Shown: in pieces, positions 27,145-37,151 of the stretch | Position numbering within the stretch: the first letter of the stretch is position 1 | Layout of the letters: every line of letters starts with the position of its first letter | Assembly (NCBI GenBank): GCA_947593615.1 | Contig: CANQDR010000006.1 | Coordinates: 19,482 to 83,481 of the forward strand | From: an uncultured Clostridia bacterium | GTDB taxonomy: Bacteria; Bacillota; Clostridia; Oscillospirales; Acutalibacteraceae | DNA: 64,000 nt | Direction: 5' to 3' | Position numbers and translations under genes: made by a program | Notes under the pieces: model-generated | What the model saw: the letters and a program-made list of their open reading frames with translations, nothing else | Database searches by the model: none | Told to the model about the DNA's origin: nothing

Positions 27145-30100
27145 ATGACAAAAGCGCTTGTAAAAAATACAATACGTGAAATAAAAAATTCCAAAGCTCG
27201 GTTCATCTCAATTATGGCTATTATTGCGCTCGGAGTGGGATTTTTTGCGGGAATAAAAGCAACTGCCCCGTCAATGTATAATTTAGCGGAAACATACTTT
27301 AGAGAACAAAATCTTATGGATTACCGACTTGTTTCAACCGTCGGATTTGACGAAGACGATATTAAGGCTGTAAGCAAAACTGACGGAGTAAGTGATGTTA
27401 TGCCGTCATATTACTGCGATGTTCTGTCAAATTCAGACAGCGGAGCAGATGTTGTGCGCCTTATTGCATTGCCGAAGTCATACGAAGACAACAATATTAT
27501 TAATGAATTGGTGCTTAAAGAGGGAAGGTTCCCTGAAAAAAGGAATGAAATTGTTGTTGAAAACAGTACTATTACAGGAGTTAAATATAAAATCGGAGAT
27601 AAAGTCGTTTTTGCCGATACGGCAGGAGATACCGACGTTACTACAGAAATAAACAGCCTTGAATACACTGTTGTAGGAATAGCAGATTCTCCGCTCTATA
27701 TATCGTATCAGAGAGGCTCAACTAACGTAGGAAACGGCAAAATATCGGAGTATATGTACATTCCGCACGAAAATTTTGTTTATGAGCGTTATACAGAGCT
27801 TTATGTAAAAGCCGATTTCTCAAAAAACTGTCTTGCTTTTTCAGATGAATATACATCAAATTCGGAAAAGGCGTCTGAAATTCTTGAAAAAACCGCAGGC
27901 GTCAGATGTGAGGTTTTTAAAAAGGACGTTATTGATAAGTCAGAGCAGGAGCTTCAAAGCGCAAAAGATGATTACAGCAAAGAAAAGCAAAAGGCTGATG
28001 ATGAATTTGCAAAGGCTGAAAAAGAAATCAATGACGGCAGAGAAGAGCTTAAAGAAAAAACTGATGAAGCTCAATCTAAGCTTAACGAAGCAAAAAATCA
28101 AATTGAAAGCGGAAAAGATGGGCTGAAAAATGCAACTGATGCTTACTACACACAGATTTCAAATGCAGAAGCAATCATAAATGAAAAAGAATCTGAGCTT
28201 GAAGAAGCACGCGGAGAATATGAAACCGCAAAAGCGGCATTTGACAAAGAAATTTCAGCGGCACAACAGCAGCTTGACGAGGGCTGGGCGGAATATGACA
28301 AGTCATATGCTGAATTTAAAAACACGCAGGAACCTCAGCTCGTTTCAGGAATTGAGCAGGCACAGAGCGCGGTTGACAGTCTGAATAATGCTATTGCGTC
28401 GGAAACCAATCCGGAAATATTAGCAGCGCTTAATCAACAGCTTTTGCAGGCACAGCAGACGCTTGACAGTCTGACGGCTCAGTATAATCAAGCCGTTTTG
28501 ACATTTGAGCAGAGCAAATCACAGCTTGACAGTTCACAGTCGGAGTTTGATGCAAAAAAAGCCGAAGGTCAGGCACAGCTTGATTCCGCATTGGAACAGA
28601 TAGAGCAGGGAAGCGCAGAGCTTGAAGCCGCAAAGACCGAGCTTGAAACACAAAAAGCAGAGGGATACAATCAGCTTGTACAGGCTCAGTCAGAGCTTGA
28701 TTCGGCGCAGAGCCAATATGACGATGGTGTGTCAGAGCTTGAAAAGCAGAAGCAGGAGGGACAAAAAAAGCTTGATGACGCCCAAAAGGAATATGATGAC
28801 AAAAAGTCAGAGACTGATGAAAAGTTTGCTCAAGCGCAAAAGGAAATTGATGATGCGCAAAGCGAGTCTGATAAGCTGTCAGAACCCAAATGGTATGTTT
28901 TTACGCGTGATGATAATCCGGGCTATTCAACATTTTCGCTGAATGCCGATAAAATTGACGCGGTGGCAACCGTGTTCCCGGTGTTTTTTCTGCTTGTTGC
29001 GGTGCTTGTCTGCGTTACAACAATGACAAGGCTTATTGAAGAAAAACGCACCGAAATCGGCACGTTTAAAGCACTCGGATACGGCAATTTCAATATAGTA
29101 TTTAAATTTGTAATTTATTCGGGCATTGCCGCTATTACGGGCAGTGCGGTCGGAGTTGTACTCGGAGTTACAACTCTGCCCTTTATAATCTACAACGCCT
29201 ATAAGATAATGTACTATATCGGCGACATTACACTGATAATTAATGTTCCGAGCGTAATTCTCGGAATTGCGGCGGCTGTTGTATGTACTGCGGCAGTATC
29301 TGTAATCGTGTGTATGCGTTCGCTTGCTCACAAGCCTTCGTCGCTTATGCGCCCGAAAACTCCCAAATCGGGCAAGCGCATACTCCTTGAATATATCACT
29401 CCGTTGTGGAAGCATATGAGCTTTACTGCAAAACTGACGGCACGCAATTTGTTCAGGTATAAGTCACGGCTTTGTATGACCGTTATCGGTGTAGCAGGAT
29501 GTACTGCTCTGATTGTAGCGGCATTCGGACTTTTAAACAGCTTTGACCCGCTCACAAAAGACCAGTTTGAAACAATATACAAATATGACGCGGTAGTTGT
29601 TGCAAAAGACGGCGGAACAAAAGAAGATGTTGATTACCTCACAGAGAAAATCTCAGGTTATGATAATATGTCGGATTACACCTTTGTTTCTCAGGAGGAC
29701 GTAACGGTAGAATTTAAAGAGAACATAAAAGAGGACGGCACATATCTTTCGGTTGTGCAAAATCCTGAAGAGCTTGGTTCTTTGATTTCACTTCATACAC
29801 GCAAGGATAAAAAAGAGCTTTCGCTTACCGACGATGGTGTGCTTATTAATGAAAAGCTCGCCGATGAATTCGGTATAAAAACGGGCGACATAATTAAACT
29901 AAGCTCTGACAGCGGAAATTCTGAGGTAAAGGTCTGCGGAATATTTGAGCAGTATCTTAATAATTATATTTATATGCCGTCCTCGCTGTATAAGTCGCTT
30001 TACGGAAAAGACGCAAAATACAATATGCTTGTAAAGCTAAAGGACAATTCCGAAGCATCAGAGGAGGCGCTAAGCTCACAGTTCCTTAAAGACGACAAAA

Positions 30101-30561
30101 TTGCGGCGGTTTCGTTTATAAATTCAAGTCTTGATGATTTCAGAAATATGCTTAATTCGCTCAATCTTGTTGTGCTCGTTATGATAATCTGCGCGGCGGC
30201 TTTGGCGTTTGTTGTACTTTATAATCTTACAAATATCAACATCGCCGAGCGTGTGCGTGAGATTGCTACGTTCAAGGTTCTCGGCTTTTACAACAAAGAA
30301 ACATCTTCGTTTATCTACAAGGAAAATATTGTTCTGACACTTCTTGGAATAGCCGCAGGACTTGTGATGGGAGTGTTTCTGACGGAATTCATTGTGCAGA
30401 CAATAGAGATTGACAATATTATGTTCGGACGTCAGATCTACTTTACTTCGTATCTTTACGCGGCAGGACTTACATTGCTTTTCTCTTTGCTTGTAAATGC
30501 AGTTATGAGCTTTAAGATTAAGTCGGTCAATATGGTTGAAAGCCTTAAAAGCGTTGAATAA
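27145..30561 (+). CDS. Large FtsX-family ABC permease with internal coiled coil
   Basis: 1138 residues, GGAGGTG ahead of the ATG. N-terminal helix (about 18-40), extracytoplasmic domain, a long coiled-coil segment (about 270-590) rich in Glu, Gln, Lys and Ala with repeated AQ.ELD..QSQ phrases, three helices (about 605-720), a helix near 775, a second extracytoplasmic domain (about 800-1000) and three C-terminal helices. Two FtsX modules are thus fused in one chain. Similar Firmicutes proteins are annotated as export or envelope-stress transporters; the coiled coil probably projects outside the membrane. Substrate unknown. Confidence 0.87.
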   Translation: MTKALVKNTIREIKNSKARFISIMAIIALGVGFFAGIKATAPSMYNLAETYFREQNLMDYRLVSTVGFDEDDIKAVSKTDGVSDVMPSYYCDVLSNSDSGADVVRLIALPKSYEDNNIINELVLKEGRFPEKRNEIVVENSTITGVKYKIGDKVVFADTAGDTDVTTEINSLEYTVVGIADSPLYISYQRGSTNVGNGKISEYMYIPHENFVYERYTELYVKADFSKNCLAFSDEYTSNSEKASEILEKTAGVRCEVFKKDVIDKSEQELQSAKDDYSKEKQKADDEFAKAEKEINDGREELKEKTDEAQSKLNEAKNQIESGKDGLKNATDAYYTQISNAEAIINEKESELEEARGEYETAKAAFDKEISAAQQQLDEGWAEYDKSYAEFKNTQEPQLVSGIEQAQSAVDSLNNAIASETNPEILAALNQQLLQAQQTLDSLTAQYNQAVLTFEQSKSQLDSSQSEFDAKKAEGQAQLDSALEQIEQGSAELEAAKTELETQKAEGYNQLVQAQSELDSAQSQYDDGVSELEKQKQEGQKKLDDAQKEYDDKKSETDEKFAQAQKEIDDAQSESDKLSEPKWYVFTRDDNPGYSTFSLNADKIDAVATVFPVFFLLVAVLVCVTTMTRLIEEKRTEIGTFKALGYGNFNIVFKFVIYSGIAAITGSAVGVVLGVTTLPFIIYNAYKIMYYIGDITLIINVPSVILGIAAAVVCTAAVSVIVCMRSLAHKPSSLMRPKTPKSGKRILLEYITPLWKHMSFTAKLTARNLFRYKSRLCMTVIGVAGCTALIVAAFGLLNSFDPLTKDQFETIYKYDAVVVAKDGGTKEDVDYLTEKISGYDNMSDYTFVSQEDVTVEFKENIKEDGTYLSVVQNPEELGSLISLHTRKDKKELSLTDDGVLINEKLADEFGIKTGDIIKLSSDSGNSEVKVCGIFEQYLNNYIYMPSSLYKSLYGKDAKYNMLVKLKDNSEASEEALSSQFLKDDKIAAVSFINSSLDDFRNMLNSLNLVVLVMIICAAALAFVVLYNLTNINIAERVREIATFKVLGFYNKETSSFIYKENIVLTLLGIAAGLVMGVFLTEFIVQTIEIDNIMFGRQIYFTSYLYAAGLTLLFSLLVNAVMSFKIKSVNMVESLKSVE

Positions 30562-30771
30562 TGATACGTACAAAACATATGATTTGCAATGGCATTATAA
30601 TTGCAATATGCGGTACATAATTCGACAACTTGTTATTGAACAGATAAACTATAATTACCTATTGAAACATCGGTCGTTATTTTAAATCATCGTTTTGGCA
30701 GGAAAACTTGCTTTTCTGCGCTGAATGTTATATAGCACTGATTAAAACAATAAAAAAAGTATTGGAAAATA

Positions 30772-30800
30772 TTGATTGAATTGATAGATTGTGTTATAAT
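30772..30800 (+). promoter_or_regulatory. Promoter of the aspS-gatCAB operon
   Basis: TTGATT at 30772-30777 and TATAAT at 30795-30800 with a 17-base spacer. The rest of the 281-base gap from 30562 shows no gene and no T-box sequence. Confidence 0.7.
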
Positions 30801-30842
30801 ATCATAGTATAGGCAAAATATCTGTGAAAGGATAGTTACTTG

Positions 30843-32591
30843 ATGATAAAGTCTAATGAGTACCGCACCGTAACATGCGGCGAGTTAAGAGAAAATAATA
30901 TCGGACAGCAGGTTAAAGTGGCAGGCTGGGTTGAAAATATCCGTGACCACGGCGGTGTAATGTTCCTTGATATCCGCGACCAGTACGGCGTACTTCAGGT
31001 TGTCGTTCATAATGATGAGCTCCTTAAAAATATAAATAAAGAGTGTACCGTTACCCTCAGCGGAGAGGTAGTAAAGCGTGACGAGGACACAATTAATTCA
31101 AAAATTGCTACGGGTTATGTCGAAGTGCATACAGAGGACATAAAGGTTCTTGGCAGATGTAAAAATGTACTTCCTTTTGAAGTTGCGACATCTACAAACA
31201 CTTCTGAGGAAGTAAGACTGAAATACCGTTTTCTTGATTTAAGAAATCCTAAGGTTCACAATAACATTATGCTTCGTTCGCAGGTTGTAACATTCCTGCG
31301 TTCAAAGATGAACGATATGGGATTTACCGAAATACAGACCCCTATTCTTTCGACTTCATCTCCCGAAGGTGCGCGCGACTATCTTATTCCGAGCCGCAAG
31401 CATAAAGGTAAATTCTATGCTCTTCCGCAGGCTCCTCAGATTTTCAAACAGCTTTTGATGGTGTCGGGATTTGACAGATATTTTCAGATCGCACCATGCT
31501 TCCGCGACGAGGACGCACGTGCAGACCGTTCGCCGGGCGAATTTTATCAGCTCGACTTTGAAATGGCTTTTGCAACTCAGGAGGATGTCTTTGACGTTGC
31601 AGAAGAGGTGTTGTACGAAACATTTAAAAAGTTTTCCGACAAAGAGGTTTCAAAGCCTCCGTTTGCACGTATTCCGTATGCAGAAAGTATGGTTAAATAC
31701 GGTACCGACAAGCCTGATTTGCGCAACCCGCTTTTGATTGTTGAAATAAGCGATATGTTTGAAGAAACAGACTTTGCTCCGTTCCGCAAAAAGACTGTTC
31801 GTTCAATTAATGTGCCGAATGCGGCTTCACAAAGCAAAAAATGGTTTAAAAAGATGGAAGAGTTTGCTCTTTCAATCGGTATGAAGGGTCTTGGATATGT
31901 CAAGGTGAGAGATGACCTTACATTTGACGGCCCTATTGACAAATTCCTTAAAGAGGGCGACCGCGAGGAGCTTATAAAGCGAAACGGATCTAAGGCAGGA
32001 GATGTAATTTACTTTATTGCCGATACAGCAAAGGACGCTCCGAAGCTTGCGGGACAAATAAGGACCGAGGTCGCAAAACGTCTTGACCTTATTGATACAA
32101 GCAGATTTGAGCTTTGCTTTATTGTTGATTTCCCGATGTTTGAGCGCGACGAGGAAACCAATCAGATAATATTTACTCACAACCCGTTTTCAATGCCGCA
32201 GGGAGGTCTTGACAGCCTTTTAAACAAAGACCCCGAAGAGATCCTTGCATATCAGTACGACATTGTATGCAACGGCGTTGAGCTTTCGTCAGGCGCTGTG
32301 CGTAATCACGATATTGAAATTATGAAAAAGGCATTTGAGCTTGCAGGATATTCCGAGGATGACCTCAAGGCTAAATTCTCGGCTCTCTACAATGCATTCC
32401 AGTATGGTGCGCCGCCTCACGCAGGCATGGCTCCGGGCGTTGACAGAATGATAATGCTTCTTACCGAGGAAGAAAATATACGTGAAGTAATTGCATTCCC
32501 GATGAATTCAAACGCTCAGGATTTACTGCTCGGTTCACCCGGAGAGGTTACGGAGCAGCAGCTCAGAGAAGTTCATATAAAATTAAGATAA
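30843..32591 (+). CDS. aspS: Aspartyl-tRNA synthetase, probably non-discriminating
   Basis: 582 residues, bacterial type: N-terminal OB-fold anticodon domain (VKVAGWVENIRDHGGVMFLD), class II core with motif 2 FRDEDARADRSPGEF, a GAD insertion in the middle and motif 3 GMAPGVDRMIML. ATG 30843 is about 10 bases after AAAGGA. It is followed by gatC, gatA and gatB, whose product amidates Asp-tRNA-Asn or Glu-tRNA-Gln. That context suggests that this enzyme also charges tRNA-Asn, which is inference. Confidence 0.95.
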   Translation: MIKSNEYRTVTCGELRENNIGQQVKVAGWVENIRDHGGVMFLDIRDQYGVLQVVVHNDELLKNINKECTVTLSGEVVKRDEDTINSKIATGYVEVHTEDIKVLGRCKNVLPFEVATSTNTSEEVRLKYRFLDLRNPKVHNNIMLRSQVVTFLRSKMNDMGFTEIQTPILSTSSPEGARDYLIPSRKHKGKFYALPQAPQIFKQLLMVSGFDRYFQIAPCFRDEDARADRSPGEFYQLDFEMAFATQEDVFDVAEEVLYETFKKFSDKEVSKPPFARIPYAESMVKYGTDKPDLRNPLLIVEISDMFEETDFAPFRKKTVRSINVPNAASQSKKWFKKMEEFALSIGMKGLGYVKVRDDLTFDGPIDKFLKEGDREELIKRNGSKAGDVIYFIADTAKDAPKLAGQIRTEVAKRLDLIDTSRFELCFIVDFPMFERDEETNQIIFTHNPFSMPQGGLDSLLNKDPEEILAYQYDIVCNGVELSSGAVRNHDIEIMKKAFELAGYSEDDLKAKFSALYNAFQYGAPPHAGMAPGVDRMIMLLTEEENIREVIAFPMNSNAQDLLLGSPGEVTEQQLREVHIKLR

Positions 32592-32598
32592 ACTCAAA

Positions 32599-32628
32599 GG
32601 GCGAGTTATAATTTTATGACTTGCCCTG
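32599..32628 (+). other. Hairpin between aspS and gatC
   Basis: AGGGCGAGT and ACTTGCCCT pair (one wobble) eight bases after the aspS stop. No T-run follows, so it is more likely a processing or stability hairpin than a terminator. Confidence 0.5.
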
Positions 32629-32653
32629 ATTCTGTTTACAAAGGATGGTTTTT

Positions 32654-32932
32654 ATGGTAACAAGAGAAGATGTTGAGAACATTGCGTTGCTTTCGAAGCT
32701 TTTTGTTCCCGAAGAGGAGCTTGACAGCCTTACGCAGTCAATGCAGGAAATTATAGATTTTGCCGACACTATCAACAACGCTCCGACAAGCGGAGAAACA
32801 TTTGACAACATTAACAATCTGTCAAATGTATTTCGAGAGGACGAGGTCGTTGAATCATACAGCAGTGAGGAAATACTCAAAAATGCCCCAGAACAGGCAG
32901 AAGACCATTTCCTTGTAAGAAACAGAGAATAA
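32654..32932 (+). CDS. gatC: Asp-tRNA(Asn)/Glu-tRNA(Gln) amidotransferase subunit C
   Basis: 92 residues from ATG 32654, set by AAAGGA at good spacing; an ATG nine bases earlier is poorly placed. N-terminal TREDVENIALLSKLFV and the IIDFADTIN helix followed by the extended C-terminal belt (FREDEV, FLVRNRE) are typical GatC. It stabilises the GatA-GatB heterodimer. 11 bases before gatA. Confidence 0.93.
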   Translation: MVTREDVENIALLSKLFVPEEELDSLTQSMQEIIDFADTINNAPTSGETFDNINNLSNVFREDEVVESYSSEEILKNAPEQAEDHFLVRNRE

Positions 32933-32943
32933 GGGGTGTAATA

Positions 32944-34401
32944 ATGGGTACAATTGCAAAAATTCACGAGATGCTTACAACTAAACAGTGCTCATGCACC
33001 GAGCTTACAAAAAGCTATCTTGATGAAATACAAAAATCAAACGGAGAGCTCAACGCCTATGTAAATGTTACTGAAGAAGAAGCTCTTAAAACAGCAGAGA
33101 CTGTTGACAAAAAAATTGCTTCGGGCGAAGAAATCGGTCTGCTTGAGGGCGTTCCGATGACATTAAAGGATAATCTTTCTACAAAGGGAATTGAAACCAC
33201 CTGCTGTTCTAAAATACTCACCGGTTATAAGCCGATTTACAATGCGACAGTATGGGATATTCTTGCTTCGCAAAATGCGGTAATGCTCGGCAAGACGAAT
33301 ATGGATGAATTTGCAATGGGTTCTTCCTGCGAAACCTCATATTTCGGCGGCGCAGCAAATCCGTTTAATACAAACCATGTTTCAGGCGGTTCGTCCGGCG
33401 GCGTTGCAAGCGCTGTAGGAGCAAACATTGCGGCTTACGGTCTTGGCTCCGACACAGGAGGTTCGATACGTCAGCCTGCTTCATTCTGCGGAATTGTAGG
33501 ATTAAAGCCGACCTACGGCTCTGTTTCCCGTTACGGACTTATTGCATATGCAAGCTCTCTCGACCAGATCGGCCCGATTACCAAAACGGTTGAGGACGCT
33601 TCAATTGTATTTGACGCAATTTCAGAATATGACGAAAAAGACTCAACCTCAAAAGGCTGCATGGGCGGAAAGACCTTTTCAAAGCTCGACAATGACATAA
33701 AGGGAATGAAGATAGGCATTGCAAGAGAATATCTTGACGGTGTCCGTGATGATGTAAAAGAGGCGGTTCTTAATGCAGCCGAGGTTTACAGATCTTTGGG
33801 AGCTGAGATAGTTTACTTTGATTTGCCTGCGCTGAAATTTGCACTTCCAGTTTACTATATCATCGCGTGTGCGGAGGCTTCTTCAAACCTCGGAAGATAT
33901 GACGGTATCCGTTACGGTTACAAGACCGAGCATTACAACGGCACTCACGATATGATTTGCCGCACTCGTTCAGAGGGCTTTGGCGAGGAAGTCAAGCGCA
34001 GAATTCTGCTTGGAACATATGTGCTTTCGGCAGGATATTATGACGCTTATTATAAAAAGGCTCAGAATTTAAGAGGAACGATTGTAAAGGCATTTAATGA
34101 CGCTTTCAAGCATTGTGACGTTATTCTTGCTCCAACAGTTCCTATGACAGCATTTGAAATGGGACACGCAGTTTCAGACCCCGTTGAAACTTATCTTACC
34201 GATATATGCACCGTTCCCGTGAATATCGCAGGCTTGCCCGGCGTGTCTGTTCCGTGCGGATTTAACGCAAAGGGTATGCCGATTGGTATGCAGCTTATCG
34301 GCAAGAGCTTCGGAGAAGCTGAAATTCTTAACGCTGCATATAAATATCAGCAGGCGGCAGGAGAGAACTTTAAGGATACAAAGTGGGGTGTTAAACTGTG
34401 A
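32944..34401 (+). CDS. gatA: Asp-tRNA(Asn)/Glu-tRNA(Gln) amidotransferase subunit A
   Basis: 485 residues. Amidase-signature enzyme that releases ammonia from glutamine or asparagine. The Ser-cisSer-Lys triad is visible: lysine in MTLKDNL, and two serines in GGSSGGVASAVG and GSDTGGSIRQPA. Full standard length. The GatA stop overlaps the GTG of gatB by four bases (GTGA), showing translational coupling. Confidence 0.96.
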   Translation: MGTIAKIHEMLTTKQCSCTELTKSYLDEIQKSNGELNAYVNVTEEEALKTAETVDKKIASGEEIGLLEGVPMTLKDNLSTKGIETTCCSKILTGYKPIYNATVWDILASQNAVMLGKTNMDEFAMGSSCETSYFGGAANPFNTNHVSGGSSGGVASAVGANIAAYGLGSDTGGSIRQPASFCGIVGLKPTYGSVSRYGLIAYASSLDQIGPITKTVEDASIVFDAISEYDEKDSTSKGCMGGKTFSKLDNDIKGMKIGIAREYLDGVRDDVKEAVLNAAEVYRSLGAEIVYFDLPALKFALPVYYIIACAEASSNLGRYDGIRYGYKTEHYNGTHDMICRTRSEGFGEEVKRRILLGTYVLSAGYYDAYYKKAQNLRGTIVKAFNDAFKHCDVILAPTVPMTAFEMGHAVSDPVETYLTDICTVPVNIAGLPGVSVPCGFNAKGMPIGMQLIGKSFGEAEILNAAYKYQQAAGENFKDTKWGVKL

Positions 34402-35810
34402 AATATGAATTAGTTGCGGGTTTCGAAACCCACATTGAGCTTGCTACAAAAACTAAGATTTTCTGCGGCTGCACAACTCAGTTCGGCGGAGAACCAAACA
34501 GTCACTGCTGTCCTGTGTGTATAGGACTTCCGGGTACTTTGCCTAAGCTAAACAGGCAGGCCGTTCGTTATGCAATTATGGCAGGCCTTGCAACTCACGG
34601 AGAGATTGCGGAAATTTCAAAAATGGACAGAAAGAATTACTGTTACCCCGACCTTTCAAAGGCATATCAGATAAGCCAGCTTTATGCGCCTCTTTCAATC
34701 GGAGGCTATGTTGAGCTTTCAAACGGCAGAAAAATCCGTCTGCACCATATCCACATTGAAGAGGACGCAGGAAAGCTCATTCACCAGCACGGCGACACCT
34801 ATGTTGACTATAATCGCGGCGGTGTTCCGCTTATTGAAATCGTTTCCGAACCCGACATTCGCTCAATTGACGAAGCAAGGGAATATGTTGAAAAGCTTCA
34901 GCAGGTTATGAGATATATCGGAATTTCCGACTGCAAAATGCAGGAAGGCTCAATGCGCTGCGACGTTAACATTTCTGTTCGTCCCGTTGGCTCAGAAACG
35001 CTCGGCACGAGAACGGAAATCAAAAATATGAACTCAATCACCAACATAACAAAGGCAATGGAATATGAGTTTGAACGTCAGGTCGATTTAATTGAAAGCG
35101 GCGGAAAGGTTATTCAGGAAACTCTGCGCTATGACGACGCAACCAACACCACTTCTTCAATGAGAAGCAAAGAGGACGCTCACGATTACCGTTATTTCCG
35201 TGATCCCGACCTTGTTACCATTAATGTTACAAGAGAAGAAGTTGAAGAAATCAAGGCAATGCTTCCCGAACTTCCTGCGGATAAGTGCAGACGTTATATT
35301 GACGAGCTTGCGATTCCCGAAAAGGACGCTCAGCTTCTTACAAAATACAGAAGAATCAGCGAGTATTTTGACGAGGCGTGTGACGGAGTCAAGTCGCCTA
35401 AGACTGTTTCAAACTTTATTATCGGTCAGATGTTCAGTCGAACTGAAACAGAATCGGATAAGGAGATTTTTGACGTTAAAGTAACCCCCAAACAGCTTAA
35501 CGAGCTTGTAAAGCTGCTTGACAGCGGCAAAATCCGCAATAATCTCGCTAAGTCAACGCTTGAAAAAATGCTTGATACAGGCAAGGGCGCGCTTGAGTTT
35601 ATAAGCGAGAGCGATATGGGCGGACTTGATGAAAACACAATGATTGAGCTTTGCAGGCAGGCTATTGAAAGCAATCCTAAAGCTGTTGAAGATTACAAGG
35701 GCGGAAAAGAAAAGGCGCTTAAAGCATTGCTCGGCAATGTTATGAAGAACAGCCGCGGCAAGGCAGACGCAACAGCCGCTGAGGCAAAGCTTAAGGAACT
35801 TATCGGGTAA
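34398..35810 (+). CDS. gatB: Asp-tRNA(Asn)/Glu-tRNA(Gln) amidotransferase subunit B
   Basis: 470 residues from a GTG that overlaps the gatA stop. It binds the misacylated tRNA and activates its side chain with ATP. Begins YELVAGFETHIEL; the cysteine pairs of the zinc site are in CGCTTQF and CCPVC; DRKNYCYPDLSKAYQISQ is the kinase-core motif; the C-terminal YqeY-like tail domain runs to residue 470. Completes the GatCAB set. Confidence 0.96.
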   Translation: MKYELVAGFETHIELATKTKIFCGCTTQFGGEPNSHCCPVCIGLPGTLPKLNRQAVRYAIMAGLATHGEIAEISKMDRKNYCYPDLSKAYQISQLYAPLSIGGYVELSNGRKIRLHHIHIEEDAGKLIHQHGDTYVDYNRGGVPLIEIVSEPDIRSIDEAREYVEKLQQVMRYIGISDCKMQEGSMRCDVNISVRPVGSETLGTRTEIKNMNSITNITKAMEYEFERQVDLIESGGKVIQETLRYDDATNTTSSMRSKEDAHDYRYFRDPDLVTINVTREEVEEIKAMLPELPADKCRRYIDELAIPEKDAQLLTKYRRISEYFDEACDGVKSPKTVSNFIIGQMFSRTETESDKEIFDVKVTPKQLNELVKLLDSGKIRNNLAKSTLEKMLDTGKGALEFISESDMGGLDENTMIELCRQAIESNPKAVEDYKGGKEKALKALLGNVMKNSRGKADATAAEAKLKELIG

Positions 35811-35831
35811 TTTTAAATACGGGTGAAGATA

Positions 35832-36254
35832 ATGAAAAGTAATTTAAAAGAAGTATCAATAATAATGCTTGTCAGCATAATTTTTTCGGGGCTGCTTCTG
35901 TATTATAATTTTAACGATGTGATTATTCCGTCGTGGTCAGCACAGGGCGTTGATTTATATGTGTATGTAATAACGGCGTTTGTGTTTATTTCAATTGTGC
36001 TCAAATTTATTATCGGTATCTTCGGAATTACTGCAATGTTAAAGGATACACCTGAAGACGAAAAGCAGAAAAAGCTAAGAATATCCGGCAAGCTTGCCGT
36101 CCCGGTCGTAGCGTGCGGAATTGTCTGCCTTATGATGAAGCTTTTTTACGGCGCTTCGTTTAAGGTAGTCGATGTTTTTGATATTGCGCTTGATATAATT
36201 TTAGGCATTATTTTCATTATCTGTTCAATGTATGTGCGCGCCGGCAGAGAATAA
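35832..36254 (+). CDS. Small integral membrane protein, unknown
   Basis: 140 residues from ATG 35832 (GGGTGAAG upstream; a GTG three codons earlier is also possible). Four hydrophobic helices at about 7-24, 42-65, 85-105 and 115-133, with a charged loop DTPEDEKQKK between the second and third. No catalytic motif and no family recognised. It follows gatB by 21 bases and is probably the last gene of that operon, though no functional link is evident. Confidence 0.7.
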   Translation: MKSNLKEVSIIMLVSIIFSGLLLYYNFNDVIIPSWSAQGVDLYVYVITAFVFISIVLKFIIGIFGITAMLKDTPEDEKQKKLRISGKLAVPVVACGIVCLMMKLFYGASFKVVDVFDIALDIILGIIFIICSMYVRAGRE

Positions 36255-36310
36255 CGGCGGCGTGATGCTCTACAAAAATTTTAAAAAATATATACAGAAA
36301 ATGATAATCA

Positions 36311-36347
36311 AAACACCGCAGAGATTACATAAATCTCTGCGGTGTTT
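36311..36347. terminator. Bidirectional terminator
   Basis: Perfect 16-bp stem, AAACACCGCAGAGATT against AATCTCTGCGGTGTTT, loop of five bases. It separates the convergent gatB-operon end and the epimerase gene at 36352. Confidence 0.88.
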
Positions 36348-36351
36348 AACA

Positions 36352-37140
36352 TTATGTATATCCGTTTTCTTTTAGCCACTTTGCAGACTGTTTAAGGGCG
36401 GAAACGGTTTTTGTTTCAACAACGCACCGTGCGCCGCATTGTTCTGCAACGGCAAGTCTCTGCTTCAAATCAATTTCGCCCGATCCGAGCGTCAGATGAT
36501 TTTTTCTGCCCCGCCCGTCGTGTATATGAAAATGTTTAAGTCGTGAAATATTTTCCATAATGAACGGCTCGTCAACATTATTTGCGCTGTGTGAATGACC
36601 TATATCCCACGTCAGAGCAAAAACATCTTTTTTAAGCAGTATTTTAATTGCTTCTTTCTGATACTCGGGATAGCCGTCTGTGTTTTCAATACAGATTTTA
36701 ATATTATTGTTTCCAATCTCAGCTTTGCACATTTCTGCAAAGCTTTTTATTTTTTCAAGATAAAAGTCCCTGTATTTTTCAAAAAGATAAACCTTTTTGT
36801 CTGGCAGGGTAAAATACACACCTGTGTTCATATGCATATTAAGTACGGGAACACCCAAATTCTGAGCAGCGTTAATGGTTCGCTTAACAGTTTCCGTATA
36901 TGCTTTTGAAACTGCGGTGTTAAAGTCGCATACATTCAGGTTTTCGTCAAGATGAATTGTGTAATAGACACCATAGCTTTCCGCAATTTTCTTTAGCTCT
37001 GCGGTGTTTTTCAGACGTTCAGACTGATATTCGGGCAGATTCATATTAAGCTCGACAAAATTTAAGCCGCACTTTTTGCAAAGTTCAAGATTTTCCGACA
37101 GGCTGTTGTTTTCAATTAATGTAGGTATACCAAACTGCAT
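36352..37140 (-). CDS. Sugar phosphate isomerase/epimerase-like TIM barrel
   Basis: 262 residues from the ATG at 37140, which has AAGGGGA upstream. Xylose-isomerase-like TIM barrel (AP-endonuclease 2 superfamily): metal-ligand type motifs appear in order as NMHMNTG, CIENTDGY, WDIGHSH, HIHDGRGRKNH and VVETKT. Enzymes of this group isomerise or epimerise sugars, or act as endonuclease IV; the lack of the full nine-ligand zinc set favours the epimerase type. Downstream of the GNAT gene by 11 bases; substrate unknown. Confidence 0.82.
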   Translation of the reverse strand: MQFGIPTLIENNSLSENLELCKKCGLNFVELNMNLPEYQSERLKNTAELKKIAESYGVYYTIHLDENLNVCDFNTAVSKAYTETVKRTINAAQNLGVPVLNMHMNTGVYFTLPDKKVYLFEKYRDFYLEKIKSFAEMCKAEIGNNNIKICIENTDGYPEYQKEAIKILLKKDVFALTWDIGHSHSANNVDEPFIMENISRLKHFHIHDGRGRKNHLTLGSGEIDLKQRLAVAEQCGARCVVETKTVSALKQSAKWLKENGYT

Positions 37141-37151
37141 AGTCATTCCCC

